Positions 41,837 through 51,066 are shown, counted from the first letter of the stretch. The stretch: DNA of 64,000 nucleotides from Robertmurraya dakarensis (GCF_900156875.1 NZ_LT707408.1:665042-729041); one strand, 5' to 3'. Numbers and translations are program-made. The notes: generated from the sequence alone by a model not told the origin.

Positions 41837-43444
41837 ATGAATAGTAAACGTCCTTGGCTCCATTCTTATCCCGAAGGTGTTCCATTTGAAATATTGATTC
41901 CAAATCGCACGATGATAGATTTTCTTGATAGGGCAGTTGCGAACCGTAAAGAACATCCAGCTTTAATGGTAGAAAATACAGTTCTCACATACGAACAATT
42001 TGGTGAGTTAATCAATCGGCTGGCAACAGGACTTCGCTCAATGGGAGTTCAAAAAGGTACGAGGGTAGCGTTAATGATGAATAACTCTCGCGATCTCGTC
42101 TTATCTTATTTTGCCGTATTGCGGTTAGGGGCAATTGTTGTGCAGAATAACCCCATGTATAAAGAACGGGAGCTCGTATACCAACTGAATGATTCAGGTG
42201 CTGAGTTTTTAATTATCGAAGAACAATTAGCCGGGAATTTTAAAAACCTCGAAGATAAGACATCCATTATGAAGCAAGTATTAGCTCGCACAAGCTCGAA
42301 TGTGCATACTGAATTTGTAACGGTCGATGAATTGATTAGCAATCATCCTCCTAATCCACCTCAAGTTGAGATTGATCCTAAGGATGATGTTGCTGTTTTA
42401 CAATACACTGGTGGAACAACAGGCGTTTCAAAAGGAGTCATGCTTACTCATTACAATTTAATTGCCAATGTTGTTCAGACGAAAGAGTTTATGGGAGTGT
42501 ATTGCAAAGAAGGGCAAGAAAGAATTCTAAATGTACTGCCTTTATTTCATGTCTATGGCATGACGGTGTCCATGAATTTAAGTGTCTTTCTTGAATCTAC
42601 TCTTTACTTATTGGAACGCTTTTCAGCAAAAGCGGTATTGGAAACCATTCATCAGGAGAAAATTACGATGTTTCCGGGGACACCTACCATTTATGTTGGG
42701 GTGAACAATGACCCGAAGGTGAGTGATTATGATTTATCTTCCATACACACCTGCATAAGTGGATCAGCGCCGTTACCGGCAGAAATCAAACAAACTTTTG
42801 AAAGATTAACAGGCGCAAAGCTGGTGGATGCCTATGGATTAAGTGAAGCATCCCCTGTCACACATAGCAACCCAGTGAACGGCAAACGCGTAACGGGAAG
42901 CATGGGGTTACCGCTTCCGAATACGGATTGTAAGATTGTCAGCATTGAGGATGGAGAAACAGAAATGCCTTTAAATCAAGCAGGAGAGCTCATCATTAAA
43001 GGACCACAAGTAATGAAGGGCTACTGGAATCGACAAGAAGAAACCGATCTATCTCTGAAGGATGGGTGGCTTTATACAGGGGACATCGCCTATATGAATG
43101 AAGAAGGATATTGCTTCATTGTCAGTCGAAAAAAAGATGTCATTATTGCTGGAGGCTATAACATTTTTCCGAGGGACGTCGAGGAGGTCATCTTCGAACA
43201 TCCTGCTGTACAAGAGGTAGTAGTGGTTGGTATACCTGATTCATATCGGGGAGAAACAGTAAAAGCATTTATTGTCTTAAAAGACGGCCATACTGCAACA
43301 GAAAAAGATATTCTTGATTTCTGCAATGATAAGTTGGCGAAATATAAACTTCCTAGGTTTATAGAATTTAGGAATGAGCTTCCAAAAACAACAGTTGGAA
43401 AAATTTTAAGAAGAACTCTCGTTCAAGAAGAGCTAGCCAAATAA
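41837..43444 (+). CDS. Acyl-CoA synthetase (AMP-forming ligase)
   Basis: A 535-residue adenylate-forming ligase. It has the P-loop YTGGTTGVSKGVMLTH (about 191-206), GLSEASPVTH, YTGDIAYMNEEGYCFIVSRKKDVIIAGGYNIFPRDVEE (A8 region) and a C-terminal KTTVGKILRR with the catalytic lysine. It should activate a fatty or short hydroxy acid with ATP and CoA. Together with the symporter and SDR it forms an uptake-activation-reduction route under a sigma-54 promoter. ATG 41837 or TTG 41834 follows AGGAGG. Confidence 0.9.
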   Translation: MNSKRPWLHSYPEGVPFEILIPNRTMIDFLDRAVANRKEHPALMVENTVLTYEQFGELINRLATGLRSMGVQKGTRVALMMNNSRDLVLSYFAVLRLGAIVVQNNPMYKERELVYQLNDSGAEFLIIEEQLAGNFKNLEDKTSIMKQVLARTSSNVHTEFVTVDELISNHPPNPPQVEIDPKDDVAVLQYTGGTTGVSKGVMLTHYNLIANVVQTKEFMGVYCKEGQERILNVLPLFHVYGMTVSMNLSVFLESTLYLLERFSAKAVLETIHQEKITMFPGTPTIYVGVNNDPKVSDYDLSSIHTCISGSAPLPAEIKQTFERLTGAKLVDAYGLSEASPVTHSNPVNGKRVTGSMGLPLPNTDCKIVSIEDGETEMPLNQAGELIIKGPQVMKGYWNRQEETDLSLKDGWLYTGDIAYMNEEGYCFIVSRKKDVIIAGGYNIFPRDVEEVIFEHPAVQEVVVVGIPDSYRGETVKAFIVLKDGHTATEKDILDFCNDKLAKYKLPRFIEFRNELPKTTVGKILRRTLVQEELAK

Positions 43445-43473
43445 TAGTGGGGGAGTCCCCCACTATTATTTTT
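43441..43473. terminator. Strong bidirectional terminator
   Basis: ATAATAGTGGGGG (43441-43453) and CCCCCACTATTAT (43457-43469) form a perfect 13-bp stem with a three-base loop, followed by TTTT. It contains the ligase stop codon and faces the convergent MFS gene. Confidence 0.9.
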
Positions 43474-43495
43474 GCTATCATGCTCATGAATCACT

Positions 43496-44734
43496 TTAAT
43501 AGTTTAATTGAGAGGATCTAATAGGCTCTTGGGAAACATACTGGCTGCGTCCAGCTCCGACTCCAGCTATTGTCATGATGACTGTAAGTATGATCAATAG
43601 AATGATAGGGAGAGTCCAAGTATGGTATAAATCAAATAGAAAACCTAAGGAGAATGGGCCAATTGCTGCTAGAAGGTAGCCGATTGATTGTGACATCCCT
43701 GATAAGTTCGCTGCCTGCTCGGCGTTTGCGGCCCTTAAACCAATCAGTGTTAATGCAAGACTGATTGCGGCACCCGTTGACGATCCAAGCATGATGATAC
43801 ATAGGGTTAGAACAAGTAGATTTCCGCTAAGGAGAAGTCCGGAAAGTCCTGTCATGCAAAATGCTCCAATGAGAATGGATAATCCCTTTTGATTAGGAAG
43901 TTTATCCGCTAAAACAGGTACAAGAAAATTAGCAGGAAGTCCTGAAAACTGCAGGAGTGAAACCATCCATCCAGCTGTGCTTACACTCACACCATGGCTA
44001 TAGAGCATATCTGGCAGCCACGTAATGCTGCAGAAATATATACAGGATTGCAAGCCCATGAAAATCGATACCTGCCAAGCAATAGGTGATTGTAACAAAG
44101 AGGACTTTGGCCGCAGGATGTTGACAGTCGCTTTCGTGGATTTTGAATTCCGTTTTAACTGTGGAAGCCAAACTACTATTGCGATTATGACTAAAATCAG
44201 CCATACCGTTAAGGACTTTTGCCAGCCAAGCTTTAGATTCTCTGATAAAGGAACACTGATCCCAGGTGCAATCCCCGCCCACAATGCCATCGCAACTGTA
44301 TAAAAACCAGTCATTAATCCGACTTTCTTAGGAAAGTTTTCTTTTACAATGCCAGGTAAAAGGACATTGCAAAGAGCAATCCCCACTCCAATAAAGGCTG
44401 TTCCAAAGAATAATAAGAAGATCATTTCCGTGGAACGAATAAAGATCCCAAGCCCTAAGATGAGCAGAGCTATAAATACGGTCCTCTCTTTGCCGATTTT
44501 ATGTGCTATTTTTGGAGCTATCGGAGAAAGAATGGCAAATGCAATCAACGGAAGAGTTGTGATGAATCCTGCCAGCGTATTTGAGATACCGATGTCATCC
44601 CTTATAAAAGTAAGGAGAGGACCAACAGACGTAATCGCAGGTCTCAAATTGAACGCAACAAAAATGATCCCGATTAATAGAAAACGAGTGTTTACTGTCT
44701 CGAGACCAAAACTATACAATGATGGCTTTTTCAT
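43496..44734 (-). CDS. MFS transporter, CynX/NimT family
   Basis: A 412-residue, 12-helix carrier. FVAFNLRPAITSVGPLLTFIRDDIGISNTLAGFITTLPLIAFAILSPIAP is the CynX/NimT-type N-terminus, with ALCNVLLPGIVKENFPKKVGLMTGFYTVAMALWAGIAPG in the middle. CynX relatives export cyanate, nitroimidazoles or other small compounds; the substrate here is unknown. AGGAGTGG precedes the ATG on the minus strand. It is monocistronic. Confidence 0.85.
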   Translation of the reverse strand: MKKPSLYSFGLETVNTRFLLIGIIFVAFNLRPAITSVGPLLTFIRDDIGISNTLAGFITTLPLIAFAILSPIAPKIAHKIGKERTVFIALLILGLGIFIRSTEMIFLLFFGTAFIGVGIALCNVLLPGIVKENFPKKVGLMTGFYTVAMALWAGIAPGISVPLSENLKLGWQKSLTVWLILVIIAIVVWLPQLKRNSKSTKATVNILRPKSSLLQSPIAWQVSIFMGLQSCIYFCSITWLPDMLYSHGVSVSTAGWMVSLLQFSGLPANFLVPVLADKLPNQKGLSILIGAFCMTGLSGLLLSGNLLVLTLCIIMLGSSTGAAISLALTLIGLRAANAEQAANLSGMSQSIGYLLAAIGPFSLGFLFDLYHTWTLPIILLIILTVIMTIAGVGAGRSQYVSQEPIRSSQLNY

Positions 44735-44895
44735 AAGATTAAACCACTCCTAAGTGAGCTGGAAAGTACTTTTTTGTAAGCTTACAGGTCCGTTTGTTAA
44801 TATTTAACATAACACAAGATGAAATGGGATTCTATAAGAAATATTGTTGATGAGCTTGTGGTTGACTGAGTGAGAGGGAGGGGGGGGTTTGGACA

Positions 44896-44981
44896 GGATC
44901 TTCCATCACAATCAAGTTCCAGTCCAAATACAGGTTAGATTCAGACAAGAGGATCCGTCTCAATCGAATTCAAGTCCGAAT
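44896..44981. repeat. Imperfect direct repeat between MFS gene and pepT
   Basis: GGATC followed by CAATCAAGTTCCAGTCCAAAT (44909-44929) recurs as GGATC followed by CAATCGAATTCAAGTCCGAAT (44961-44981), with a period of about 52-55 bases and a GGACAGG or AGACAAGA lead-in. The repeat lies in otherwise gene-free DNA. Purpose unknown. Confidence 0.5.
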
Positions 44982-45029
44982 GAACTATGTCAAACCCATC
45001 CCACTCAATTAAGATTGCCAAAGTTCATT

Positions 45030-46265
45030 TTACTGTGCTTTTTCCTCGAACAAACGGCAGATTTCAACAATAACTTGTGTTGCTTTAACCATATTGTCAG
45101 CAGAAATAAATTCAAATTTCCCGTGGAAATTCTCTCCTCCTGTGAAAATATTCGGAGTTGGAAGGCCCATGTAGGAAAGCTGGGATCCATCAGTGCCGCC
45201 GCGAACTGGACGGATAATAGGATCGATGTGTAAATTTGTCATAGCTTCATGCGCAATATCCACAATTTCCTTTACGGGTTCAATTTTTTCACGCATGTTA
45301 TAATATTGGTCCTTCATCTCTAAAAGAATGTTATCTTCACCATACTTCATCCTTAAGTCTTCAACAATTCCCACGATCGTTTCTTTTCTTTTATTAAAAT
45401 AGTCACGATCAAAATCGCGGATAATATAAGAAAGCGTTGTTTCTTCGACATCTCCATTAATAGAAAGCAAGTGGTAAAAACCTTCGTATCCTTCTGTATG
45501 TTCAGGTGCTTCTTCTACAGGCAGCGTACTATTAAATTCCATTGCGATTTTAGTGGAGTTGATCATTTTGCCTTTTGCTGTGCCGGGATGAATATTATTT
45601 CCTTTAATCGTAATCTTCGCTGCTGCAGCACTAAAGCTTTCGTACTGAAGCTCTCCAAGCGGTCCCCCATCGATAGTATAAGCAAATTGCGCATTAAATG
45701 CAGCTACATCAAATTTATGAGGACCTCTGCCAATTTCCTCATCGGGAGTGAAGGCAACTCTGATTTTTCCATGTTTGATTTCTGGATGGTTTATTAGATA
45801 GTGCATGGCCGTCATGATTTCTGCGATGCCTGCTTTGTTATCAGCTCCAAGAAGGGTCGTGCCATCCGTTGTAATCAGTGTGTGACCTTTATATTCAGAA
45901 AGGCTTGGAAACTCATTAGGAGATAGGACAACTTGTAAAGCTTCATTTAAAACAATTTCGCTTCCATCGTAGTTCTCTGTAATCTGCGGATTAACATTTT
46001 TTCCGGTAAAATCAGTTGCTGTATCAACATGCGCTAAAAACCCGATGGTTGGGATGTCTTTGTCAGAATTGGCCGGAAGGGTTGCCATTACATAGCCGTT
46101 TTCATCTATGGTTACTTCTTCCATGCCAATTTGTTTAAGTTCGTCAACGAGCATATTAGCAAGTACCAGCTGTCCTGGGGTTGTTGGGCAAGCCTCATTT
46201 TCTTCATTAGATTGTGTATCAACCTTTGCATAACGGACAAAACGTTCCATAATATCCTTTTTCAT
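45030..46265 (-). CDS. pepT: Peptidase T (tripeptidase)
   Basis: A 411-residue M20B zinc aminopeptidase that removes N-terminal residues from tripeptides in the cytosol. Metal-site motifs are [10 protein letters not shown] (about 76-85), [15 protein letters not shown] (about 174-181) and [13 protein letters not shown] near the end, with the [14 protein letters not shown] dimerisation segment. PepT-typical [14 protein letters not shown] starts the protein. AAGGAGA precedes the ATG. Confidence 0.95.
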   Translation of the reverse strand: MKKDIMERFVRYAKVDTQSNEENEACPTTPGQLVLANMLVDELKQIGMEEVTIDENGYVMATLPANSDKDIPTIGFLAHVDTATDFTGKNVNPQITENYDGSEIVLNEALQVVLSPNEFPSLSEYKGHTLITTDGTTLLGADNKAGIAEIMTAMHYLINHPEIKHGKIRVAFTPDEEIGRGPHKFDVAAFNAQFAYTIDGGPLGELQYESFSAAAAKITIKGNNIHPGTAKGKMINSTKIAMEFNSTLPVEEAPEHTEGYEGFYHLLSINGDVEETTLSYIIRDFDRDYFNKRKETIVGIVEDLRMKYGEDNILLEMKDQYYNMREKIEPVKEIVDIAHEAMTNLHIDPIIRPVRGGTDGSQLSYMGLPTPNIFTGGENFHGKFEFISADNMVKATQVIVEICRLFEEKAQ

Positions 46266-46425
46266 TTCAATTATCTCCTTTACTTCAATGTCCTCTTATT
46301 TTCCAACCTTATTATACTAAATTGCAAATGTGGGATACTCTTTTTTAAAGAATGATTCATATCACTACAGTAGCAACTGAGAACCATTATTATTAAGATA
46401 TCAATAATAAAGAGGTGCTAATACA

Positions 46426-46767
46426 ATGAAGAAAACAAACCTACAAGAATATATTGAATATAGCGAGGAAAGATTCACAAAAAGAATTGTGTTTAAAGAA
46501 GGGGAAAGTACGGTGTTTGTTCTTAACTTCAAGCCTCAGCAGTCATTACCGGCTCACAAGCATCCCGGAACAAATGTTTATTTACTAGTTGTAGAAGGAG
46601 CGGGCACGTTTAAGATTGATGGAAAAGAAGTTAAAGCAAGCAAAAACGACGTCATTCTAGCAGATGGCGACGAAGAATTCGCATTCGTGAACGATAGTAA
46701 TGAAAACACCAGTGTATACGTAATGCTGAACAAAATTCCAAATGAAAATTACGCACAAAATATTTAA
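46426..46767 (+). CDS. Cupin-domain protein
   Basis: A 113-residue single cupin. The first motif LPAHKHPGTNVYLLVVEGAGTF carries two histidines and the expected Gly/Glu positions; the second motif, NDVILADGDEEFAFVND, lacks the usual histidine, so metal binding may be weak or absent. Function is unknown; small stand-alone cupins may bind metals, sugars or act as isomerases. AGAGGTG precedes the ATG and a long terminator follows. Confidence 0.8.
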   Translation: MKKTNLQEYIEYSEERFTKRIVFKEGESTVFVLNFKPQQSLPAHKHPGTNVYLLVVEGAGTFKIDGKEVKASKNDVILADGDEEFAFVNDSNENTSVYVMLNKIPNENYAQNI

Positions 46768-46775
46768 TGCAAAAA

Positions 46776-46834
46776 TAAAACGCCAGTCACAACTATGAGG
46801 GAAATTTCCTGTTGTAGTTGTGTCTGGCTTTTTT
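46776..46834 (+). terminator. Terminator of the cupin gene
   Basis: GCCAGTCACAACTA (46782-46795) pairs with TAGTTGTGTCTGGC (46815-46828), one mismatch, followed by TTTTTT. Confidence 0.85.
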
Positions 46835-46839
46835 ACTAA

Positions 46840-46871
46840 ATTCAATTAAAAAATTGAATAGGTATTCAATT
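46840..46871. repeat. Alternating ATTCAATT / AATTGAAT blocks before ilvE
   Basis: ATTCAATT (46840-46847), AATTGAAT (46852-46859) and ATTCAATT (46864-46871) can form two mutually exclusive hairpins about 150 bases upstream of ilvE. It could be a protein-binding dyad or a simple RNA structure. Confidence 0.4.
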
Positions 46872-47023
46872 ATCTTGAAATCCTGAATAGTAGATTGTTT
46901 TTGTGATTTTTTTATGATACAACAATATTACAAGTGTCTAATGTTCTTGAAAATTTTAAATTTTACTACCTTTTGTTGTAAAGATATATTAAGATACTAT
47001 TAAAAACCAAGGGAGATATAGCC

Positions 47024-48124
47024 ATGAAAGACCAAGAGATTACAGTTACTTTAACTCAAACTAAAAAAGAAAAGCTTCCGGCTGACCAATTAGTATTTGG
47101 AAAAACTTTTACGGACCATATGTTCATCATGGATTATAGTACTGAAAATGGATGGTATGATCCCCGCATTGTTCCATATCAAAAAATTAGCCTAGACCCA
47201 TCAACGATGATTTTTCACTATGGTCAATCCGTGTTCGAGGGACTAAAGGCATACTACTCTCAAGATGGAAAAATTCAATTATTTAGACCTGAAAAGAATT
47301 TTGAACGCATGAACCGTTCAAATGATCGTCTATGTATCCCTCCAGTAGATGAAGAATTCGTGTTGAAAGCATTAAAGGAACTAATTGTAGTTGACCAAGA
47401 TTGGATTCCAACTGCTGAAGGTACATCACTTTATATTCGCCCGTTTATTATATCAACAGAACCGTATTTAGGTGTATCTCCATCGGAACATTATAAGTTT
47501 ATGATCATCATGTCACCAGTCGGCTCTTACTATAAAGAAGGCATTAACCCTGTAAAAATTCATGTTGAAAATGAATATGTACGTGCAGCAGCAGGTGGTA
47601 CAGGGAAAGCGAAGACTGGCGGTAACTATGCGGCGAGCTTAAGAGCACAAGCTAATGCTGAAGAAAAAGGATATTCACAGGTGCTATGGCTCGATGCAAA
47701 AGAGAAGAAGTATATTGAAGAAGTTGGCAGCATGAACATCTTCTTTAAAATTGATGGCGAAGTCCATACACCAGTACTGAATGAGAGCATTTTAGAAGGG
47801 GTAACAAGAAATTCAACAATACAATTGCTAAAACATTGGGGAATTAATGTTGTAGAACGGAAAATCTCAGTAGAAGAAATTTATGAGGCACATGCAGCTG
47901 GTAAATTAGAAGAAGCATTTGGAACTGGTACAGCAGCAGTTATTTCACCTGTTGGTGAACTATTCTGGAACGATCATCAAATTGTGATCAACGATGGCAA
48001 AACAGGAGAAATCTCAAAGAAGCTGTATGATACAATCACTGGTATTCAAACTGGTAAAGTAGAGGATCCATTTGGCTGGGTAGTTGAGGTCGGAGAAAAA
48101 CAAGAAACTGTTCAGTCTAAATAA
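47024..48124 (+). CDS. ilvE: Branched-chain amino-acid aminotransferase
   Basis: A 366-residue PLP enzyme transferring amino groups between branched-chain amino acids and 2-oxoglutarate. GQSVFEGLKAYYSQDGKIQLFRPEKNFERMNRSNDRLCIP (about 66-105), the KAKTGGNYAASLRAQ lysine region, WLDAKEKKYIEEVGSMNIFF and AFGTGTAAVISPVG identify fold type IV BCAT. The N-terminal 20 residues are variable. GGGAGA precedes the ATG. No T-box was seen upstream. Confidence 0.93.
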   Translation: MKDQEITVTLTQTKKEKLPADQLVFGKTFTDHMFIMDYSTENGWYDPRIVPYQKISLDPSTMIFHYGQSVFEGLKAYYSQDGKIQLFRPEKNFERMNRSNDRLCIPPVDEEFVLKALKELIVVDQDWIPTAEGTSLYIRPFIISTEPYLGVSPSEHYKFMIIMSPVGSYYKEGINPVKIHVENEYVRAAAGGTGKAKTGGNYAASLRAQANAEEKGYSQVLWLDAKEKKYIEEVGSMNIFFKIDGEVHTPVLNESILEGVTRNSTIQLLKHWGINVVERKISVEEIYEAHAAGKLEEAFGTGTAAVISPVGELFWNDHQIVINDGKTGEISKKLYDTITGIQTGKVEDPFGWVVEVGEKQETVQSK

Positions 48125-48130
48125 AGGTAA

Positions 48131-48164
48131 AAAACAGGCATCGATAAAGGTGCCTGTTTTTTTG
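48131..48164 (+). terminator. Terminator of ilvE
   Basis: AAAACAGGCA (48131-48140) pairs with TGCCTGTTTT (48151-48160), followed by more T residues. Confidence 0.9.
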
Positions 48165-48389
48165 TTTAATAGGACAGTTAACGCTAAAAATTTTTAATTT
48201 TTATAATATTACGAAATTAATTTATATTAAAACAAGTCGTTGTGAAGGTGGTATAATACTGATGTTAGAAAAATTTGAATAGATAAAAAACTATTCAACA
48301 AATAACATTTCGAAGGGAGGGTTGTTTTTAAAAAAAAAGAATCTTCACAATAAATGAAATTCAACATTATAAGGGGGCAAACGGTCACT

Positions 48390-49445
48390 ATGAAAAAACT
48401 ATTATTATTCGCACTTTTAACTTCGATTTTTGCCATTGCAGGGTGTGGTTCATCTGAAGATGCATCAGGACAGTCAGGTCAAACTCAAGAAACGATTACA
48501 TTAAAAGCTGCTACATACTTTCCTAATACTTCGACGATGTCCACTGAAGTTATGATTCCATGGATGGAGGCAATAACAGAAAGAACTGACGGTAGAGTTC
48601 AATTCGAATACTATCCGGGTGAGCAAATTGGAAAAGCGGCTGATTTGATGAACTTAACGAAAGACGGTGTAACGGATTTAGCAATCTCATCTATTTCCTA
48701 TACACCGGACTTATTCCCGATTTCCAACGCCTTGTCTGGGCTTCCTAATCTGAGCGAGACAATGCGTCAAGGAACAATGGCTTATAATGATCTGCTTAAA
48801 GAAAGTACAGAACTTCTTGAAACAGAGTACTCTAAGAATAATATTCGACCTTTGTTTGGTCATGTTTCTCCTACATTTGAAATTTGGTCGGTTGACCAAG
48901 AACTTCGTGTTCCAGATGATTTTAAGGGACTAAAAATGAGAACACCTGGAGGGGTTTTGACAGAATATTATTCTTACTTAGGTGCCACTCCGGTCTCAAT
49001 GCCAAACAGTGAAGCATACGAAGCGTTAGAAAAGGGACTTGTAAGTGCATACTCATCCTACAGTTTGGGTGTAAAAAGTATTGGTTTACAAGAAATTTTA
49101 GGACATGCTGTATTCGCTCATATTGGAACAGCTGTACAGCCGTTAGTAATTAATGAAAAGAAATGGCAGAGCCTTCCTGAGGACGTACAACAGGTCATAA
49201 TCGAGGTATCCGAAGAAATCATGGAATCGGCAAGTGTTTCCTATGAAAAACTAACAGATGAATTCAATCAAGAGTTTGAAGCAAATGGCGGGAAAATAGC
49301 TCAATTAACAGAAGAAGAACTTAAACAATGGCATACCGTCAACGAAGCATTTACGAAAGAATGGTTGGAAGAGCATAAGTCAGATGGTTTTCCATACGAA
49401 GAAGTACTAGCACTGTATAAAGAAAAGTTAGAAGAATATAAATAA
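48390..49445 (+). CDS. Orphan TRAP transporter binding lipoprotein (DctP family)
   Basis: A 351-residue DctP-type solute receptor. The signal peptide ends FAIAGC (C19). EVMIPWMEAITERTDGRVQFEYYPGEQIGKAADLMNLTKDGVTDLAISS and DFKGLKMRTPGGVLTEYYSYLGATPVSMPNSEAYEALEKGLVSAYSS are the TRAP-family segments that bind carboxylates. No DctQ or DctM membrane gene is adjacent, so it must pair with a distant system or act as a stand-alone receptor. AAGGGGG lies about 11 bases before ATG 48390. Confidence 0.88.
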   Translation: MKKLLLFALLTSIFAIAGCGSSEDASGQSGQTQETITLKAATYFPNTSTMSTEVMIPWMEAITERTDGRVQFEYYPGEQIGKAADLMNLTKDGVTDLAISSISYTPDLFPISNALSGLPNLSETMRQGTMAYNDLLKESTELLETEYSKNNIRPLFGHVSPTFEIWSVDQELRVPDDFKGLKMRTPGGVLTEYYSYLGATPVSMPNSEAYEALEKGLVSAYSSYSLGVKSIGLQEILGHAVFAHIGTAVQPLVINEKKWQSLPEDVQQVIIEVSEEIMESASVSYEKLTDEFNQEFEANGGKIAQLTEEELKQWHTVNEAFTKEWLEEHKSDGFPYEEVLALYKEKLEEYK

Positions 49446-49469
49446 AAGAGATCTAGGATGCTAATAAAG

Positions 49470-49515
49470 AAGCAAGCGGAGAAGCTAATTATGTTTTCAC
49501 CGCTTGCTTTTTTTA
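49470..49515 (+). terminator. Terminator of the TRAP binding-protein gene
   Basis: AGCAAGCGG (49471-49479) pairs with CCGCTTGCT (49500-49508), followed by TTTTTT. Confidence 0.85.
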
Positions 49516-49554
49516 CTTTTAGGATTTTTATGAAAAAGGTGCAGTAATGTTTGT

Positions 49555-50451
49555 CTAGTCTATCTTGATGCTGTGCGCAGTTACGGATTCAATAAAAAGC
49601 TTCGAGATCATAGGTAGGGTCTTCTTTACGTTATAAACAAGGTAAAAATATCGTTCGTCATCGAATCCGGTAATATCATATACCTGAAGCTGGTTGTTCA
49701 CGGCATATTTTTGTGCGGTAATTTCTGAAATAATGGAGATGCCTAGTCCATGTTTGACAAGCTCTATTAGAGTTTGACTGCTGTTCGTATAGGAGACAAT
49801 CTTCAAGTCAGACTCTTTCACACGATTTTTTTTTAAGAATTTTTCAAGTATCGCTTTTGTTCCTGAATCAGATGACCTCATAACAAAAGGATAATTCAGC
49901 ATCTCAGCAATACTAACGGGTCCTTCAAATTTATATTCATTAGAGGCGATTAGTACTAGTTTTTCTTTTAATAAGGGAATATAGCGGAGAATATCATTTT
50001 CGTATTTTTCACCCAAAAAGCCTACATCTAATGTTCCGTTTTGGATTTTTTCTGATACAATCTTTGAGGCATCCTGCTTGATAGAAAAGGTGACACTTTC
50101 GTATTGTTTACTGAAATCCTTTACAAGCTTTGGAACGATAAACTGTCCAGGCACCGAGCTCACGCCAATATGAATGACTCCTTTTAATTCCGCTACACTA
50201 TCCTTTAAATCATGCAGCGCTTCATCTTTTAATCGAAGCATTTTTTGTGCCCAATGATACAAACGTTCTCCATGAGGGGTGAGGATCGTCTCCCTGCCGA
50301 CACGATCAAAAAGGGGAACATTTAATGTTTTTTCTAATGAATGAATATGCGAACTGACTGTGGATTGGCTTAAGTAAATCGAATCGGCAGCCTTAGAAAA
50401 GCTTTTCTGCTCAACTACCTTTGTAAATACATAGAGTTGATGTAAATCCAT
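49555..50451 (-). CDS. LysR-family transcriptional regulator
   Basis: A 298-residue LysR regulator: MDLHQLYVFTKVVEQKSFSKAADSIYLSQSTVSSHIHSLEKTLNVPLFDRVGRETILTPHGE is the winged helix-turn-helix (1-62). The effector domain from about 88 (GVIHIGVSSVPGQFIVPKLV) is of the CysB/YeiE-like group, which Bacillus annotation often calls selenium-metabolism-associated LysR. I chose ATG 50451 after GGGAGGA, dropping a 23-residue unlikely extension. Its target may be the neighbouring TRAP binding protein, but it is convergent with that gene. Confidence 0.88.
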   Translation of the reverse strand: MDLHQLYVFTKVVEQKSFSKAADSIYLSQSTVSSHIHSLEKTLNVPLFDRVGRETILTPHGERLYHWAQKMLRLKDEALHDLKDSVAELKGVIHIGVSSVPGQFIVPKLVKDFSKQYESVTFSIKQDASKIVSEKIQNGTLDVGFLGEKYENDILRYIPLLKEKLVLIASNEYKFEGPVSIAEMLNYPFVMRSSDSGTKAILEKFLKKNRVKESDLKIVSYTNSSQTLIELVKHGLGISIISEITAQKYAVNNQLQVYDITGFDDERYFYLVYNVKKTLPMISKLFIESVTAHSIKID

Positions 50452-50633
50452 TAAATTATTCCTCCCTTCTATGACCGAATTTAATTTATGAATTTCATTA
50501 ATCGTACCACTGTTGTTCAAAAATTAATATAGCATAGGGCGTAGAGTAAAAGGTAACCGAAAATAGAGAAAACAAAAATAAAAAGAATAAGTTTTGGTTA
50601 ACATTTAAGGGATGGAATAGTGAGGTGTAATGA

Positions 50634-50834
50634 TTGAAGAGTTACCGAATTTCTTGGTATGCGATTGTTGAAGATGGATCTGTACTAGAAGGTCGAAGTC
50701 TAGTAAAAGGAGAAAACCAAGAACAGGCAGTGGAAGAATTTTTTCAAAAGAAACTGCAAGAGTATCGATTGAAGCCCAATATGATGACCATACAATCTAT
50801 AACAGAGCTTTCTTACTTTAGAAGTGGAGATTAG
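50634..50834 (+). CDS. Small conserved-looking protein of unknown function
   Basis: A 66-residue protein starting at TTG 50634 with GAGGTG six bases before it. Two strands (SYRISWYAIVEDGSVLEGRSLVKG), one helix (NQEQAVEEFFQKKLQEYRL) and a final strand suggest a small alpha/beta fold. I do not recognise the family. It sits directly before the DnaA-box cluster. Confidence 0.55.
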   Translation: MKSYRISWYAIVEDGSVLEGRSLVKGENQEQAVEEFFQKKLQEYRLKPNMMTIQSITELSYFRSGD

Positions 50835-50835
50835 G

Positions 50836-51029
50836 TTATCCATATAATTATCCACAAATAAATTGCCTATAAAATAATGATCCACAAGGTTATCCACTTT
50901 ATCCACAAGAAAAACAGCAGTTACCCACAAAAAAACTGTGAATATAACGATCTATATTGGGGCTGATTTTTAGCAATTTAAGAGTGTTATTAACATTATC
51001 CACAAATTTGTGGATAATGTTGTGCACAA
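50836..51029. promoter_or_regulatory. DnaA-box cluster
   Basis: Four perfect TTATCCACA boxes lie at 50848-50856, 50899-50907, 50996-51004 and 51009-51017 (the last inverted). One-mismatch boxes lie at 50836-50844, 50878-50886, 50890-50898 and 50921-50929, and a weaker TTGTGCACA at 51021-51029. Two boxes abut and the last perfect pair is divergent. B. subtilis has several such clusters away from oriC that titrate DnaA. No dnaA or dnaN lies here, so a titration or regulatory locus is likelier than an origin. Confidence 0.85.
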
Positions 51030-51034
51030 CTTAA

Positions 51035-51066
51035 AAAGAAAGCAGGTCAGACCTGCTCCCTTTTTA
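51035..51066 (-). terminator. Terminator of yfhD
   Basis: AGCAGGTC and GACCTGCT (51041-51048 and 51050-51057) form a near-perfect palindrome. On the minus strand it is followed by TTTCTTTTT. Confidence 0.75.

Noticed and set aside
46860-47023. T-box leader before ilvE
   Set aside because: No specifier stem, T-box motif or terminator/antiterminator pair; only A/T-rich DNA with short dyads.
50836-51029. DnaA boxes as the chromosomal origin
   Set aside because: No dnaA, dnaN, rpmH or gyrase genes and no clear AT-rich unwinding region with them; the yfh block is far from oriC in B. subtilis.
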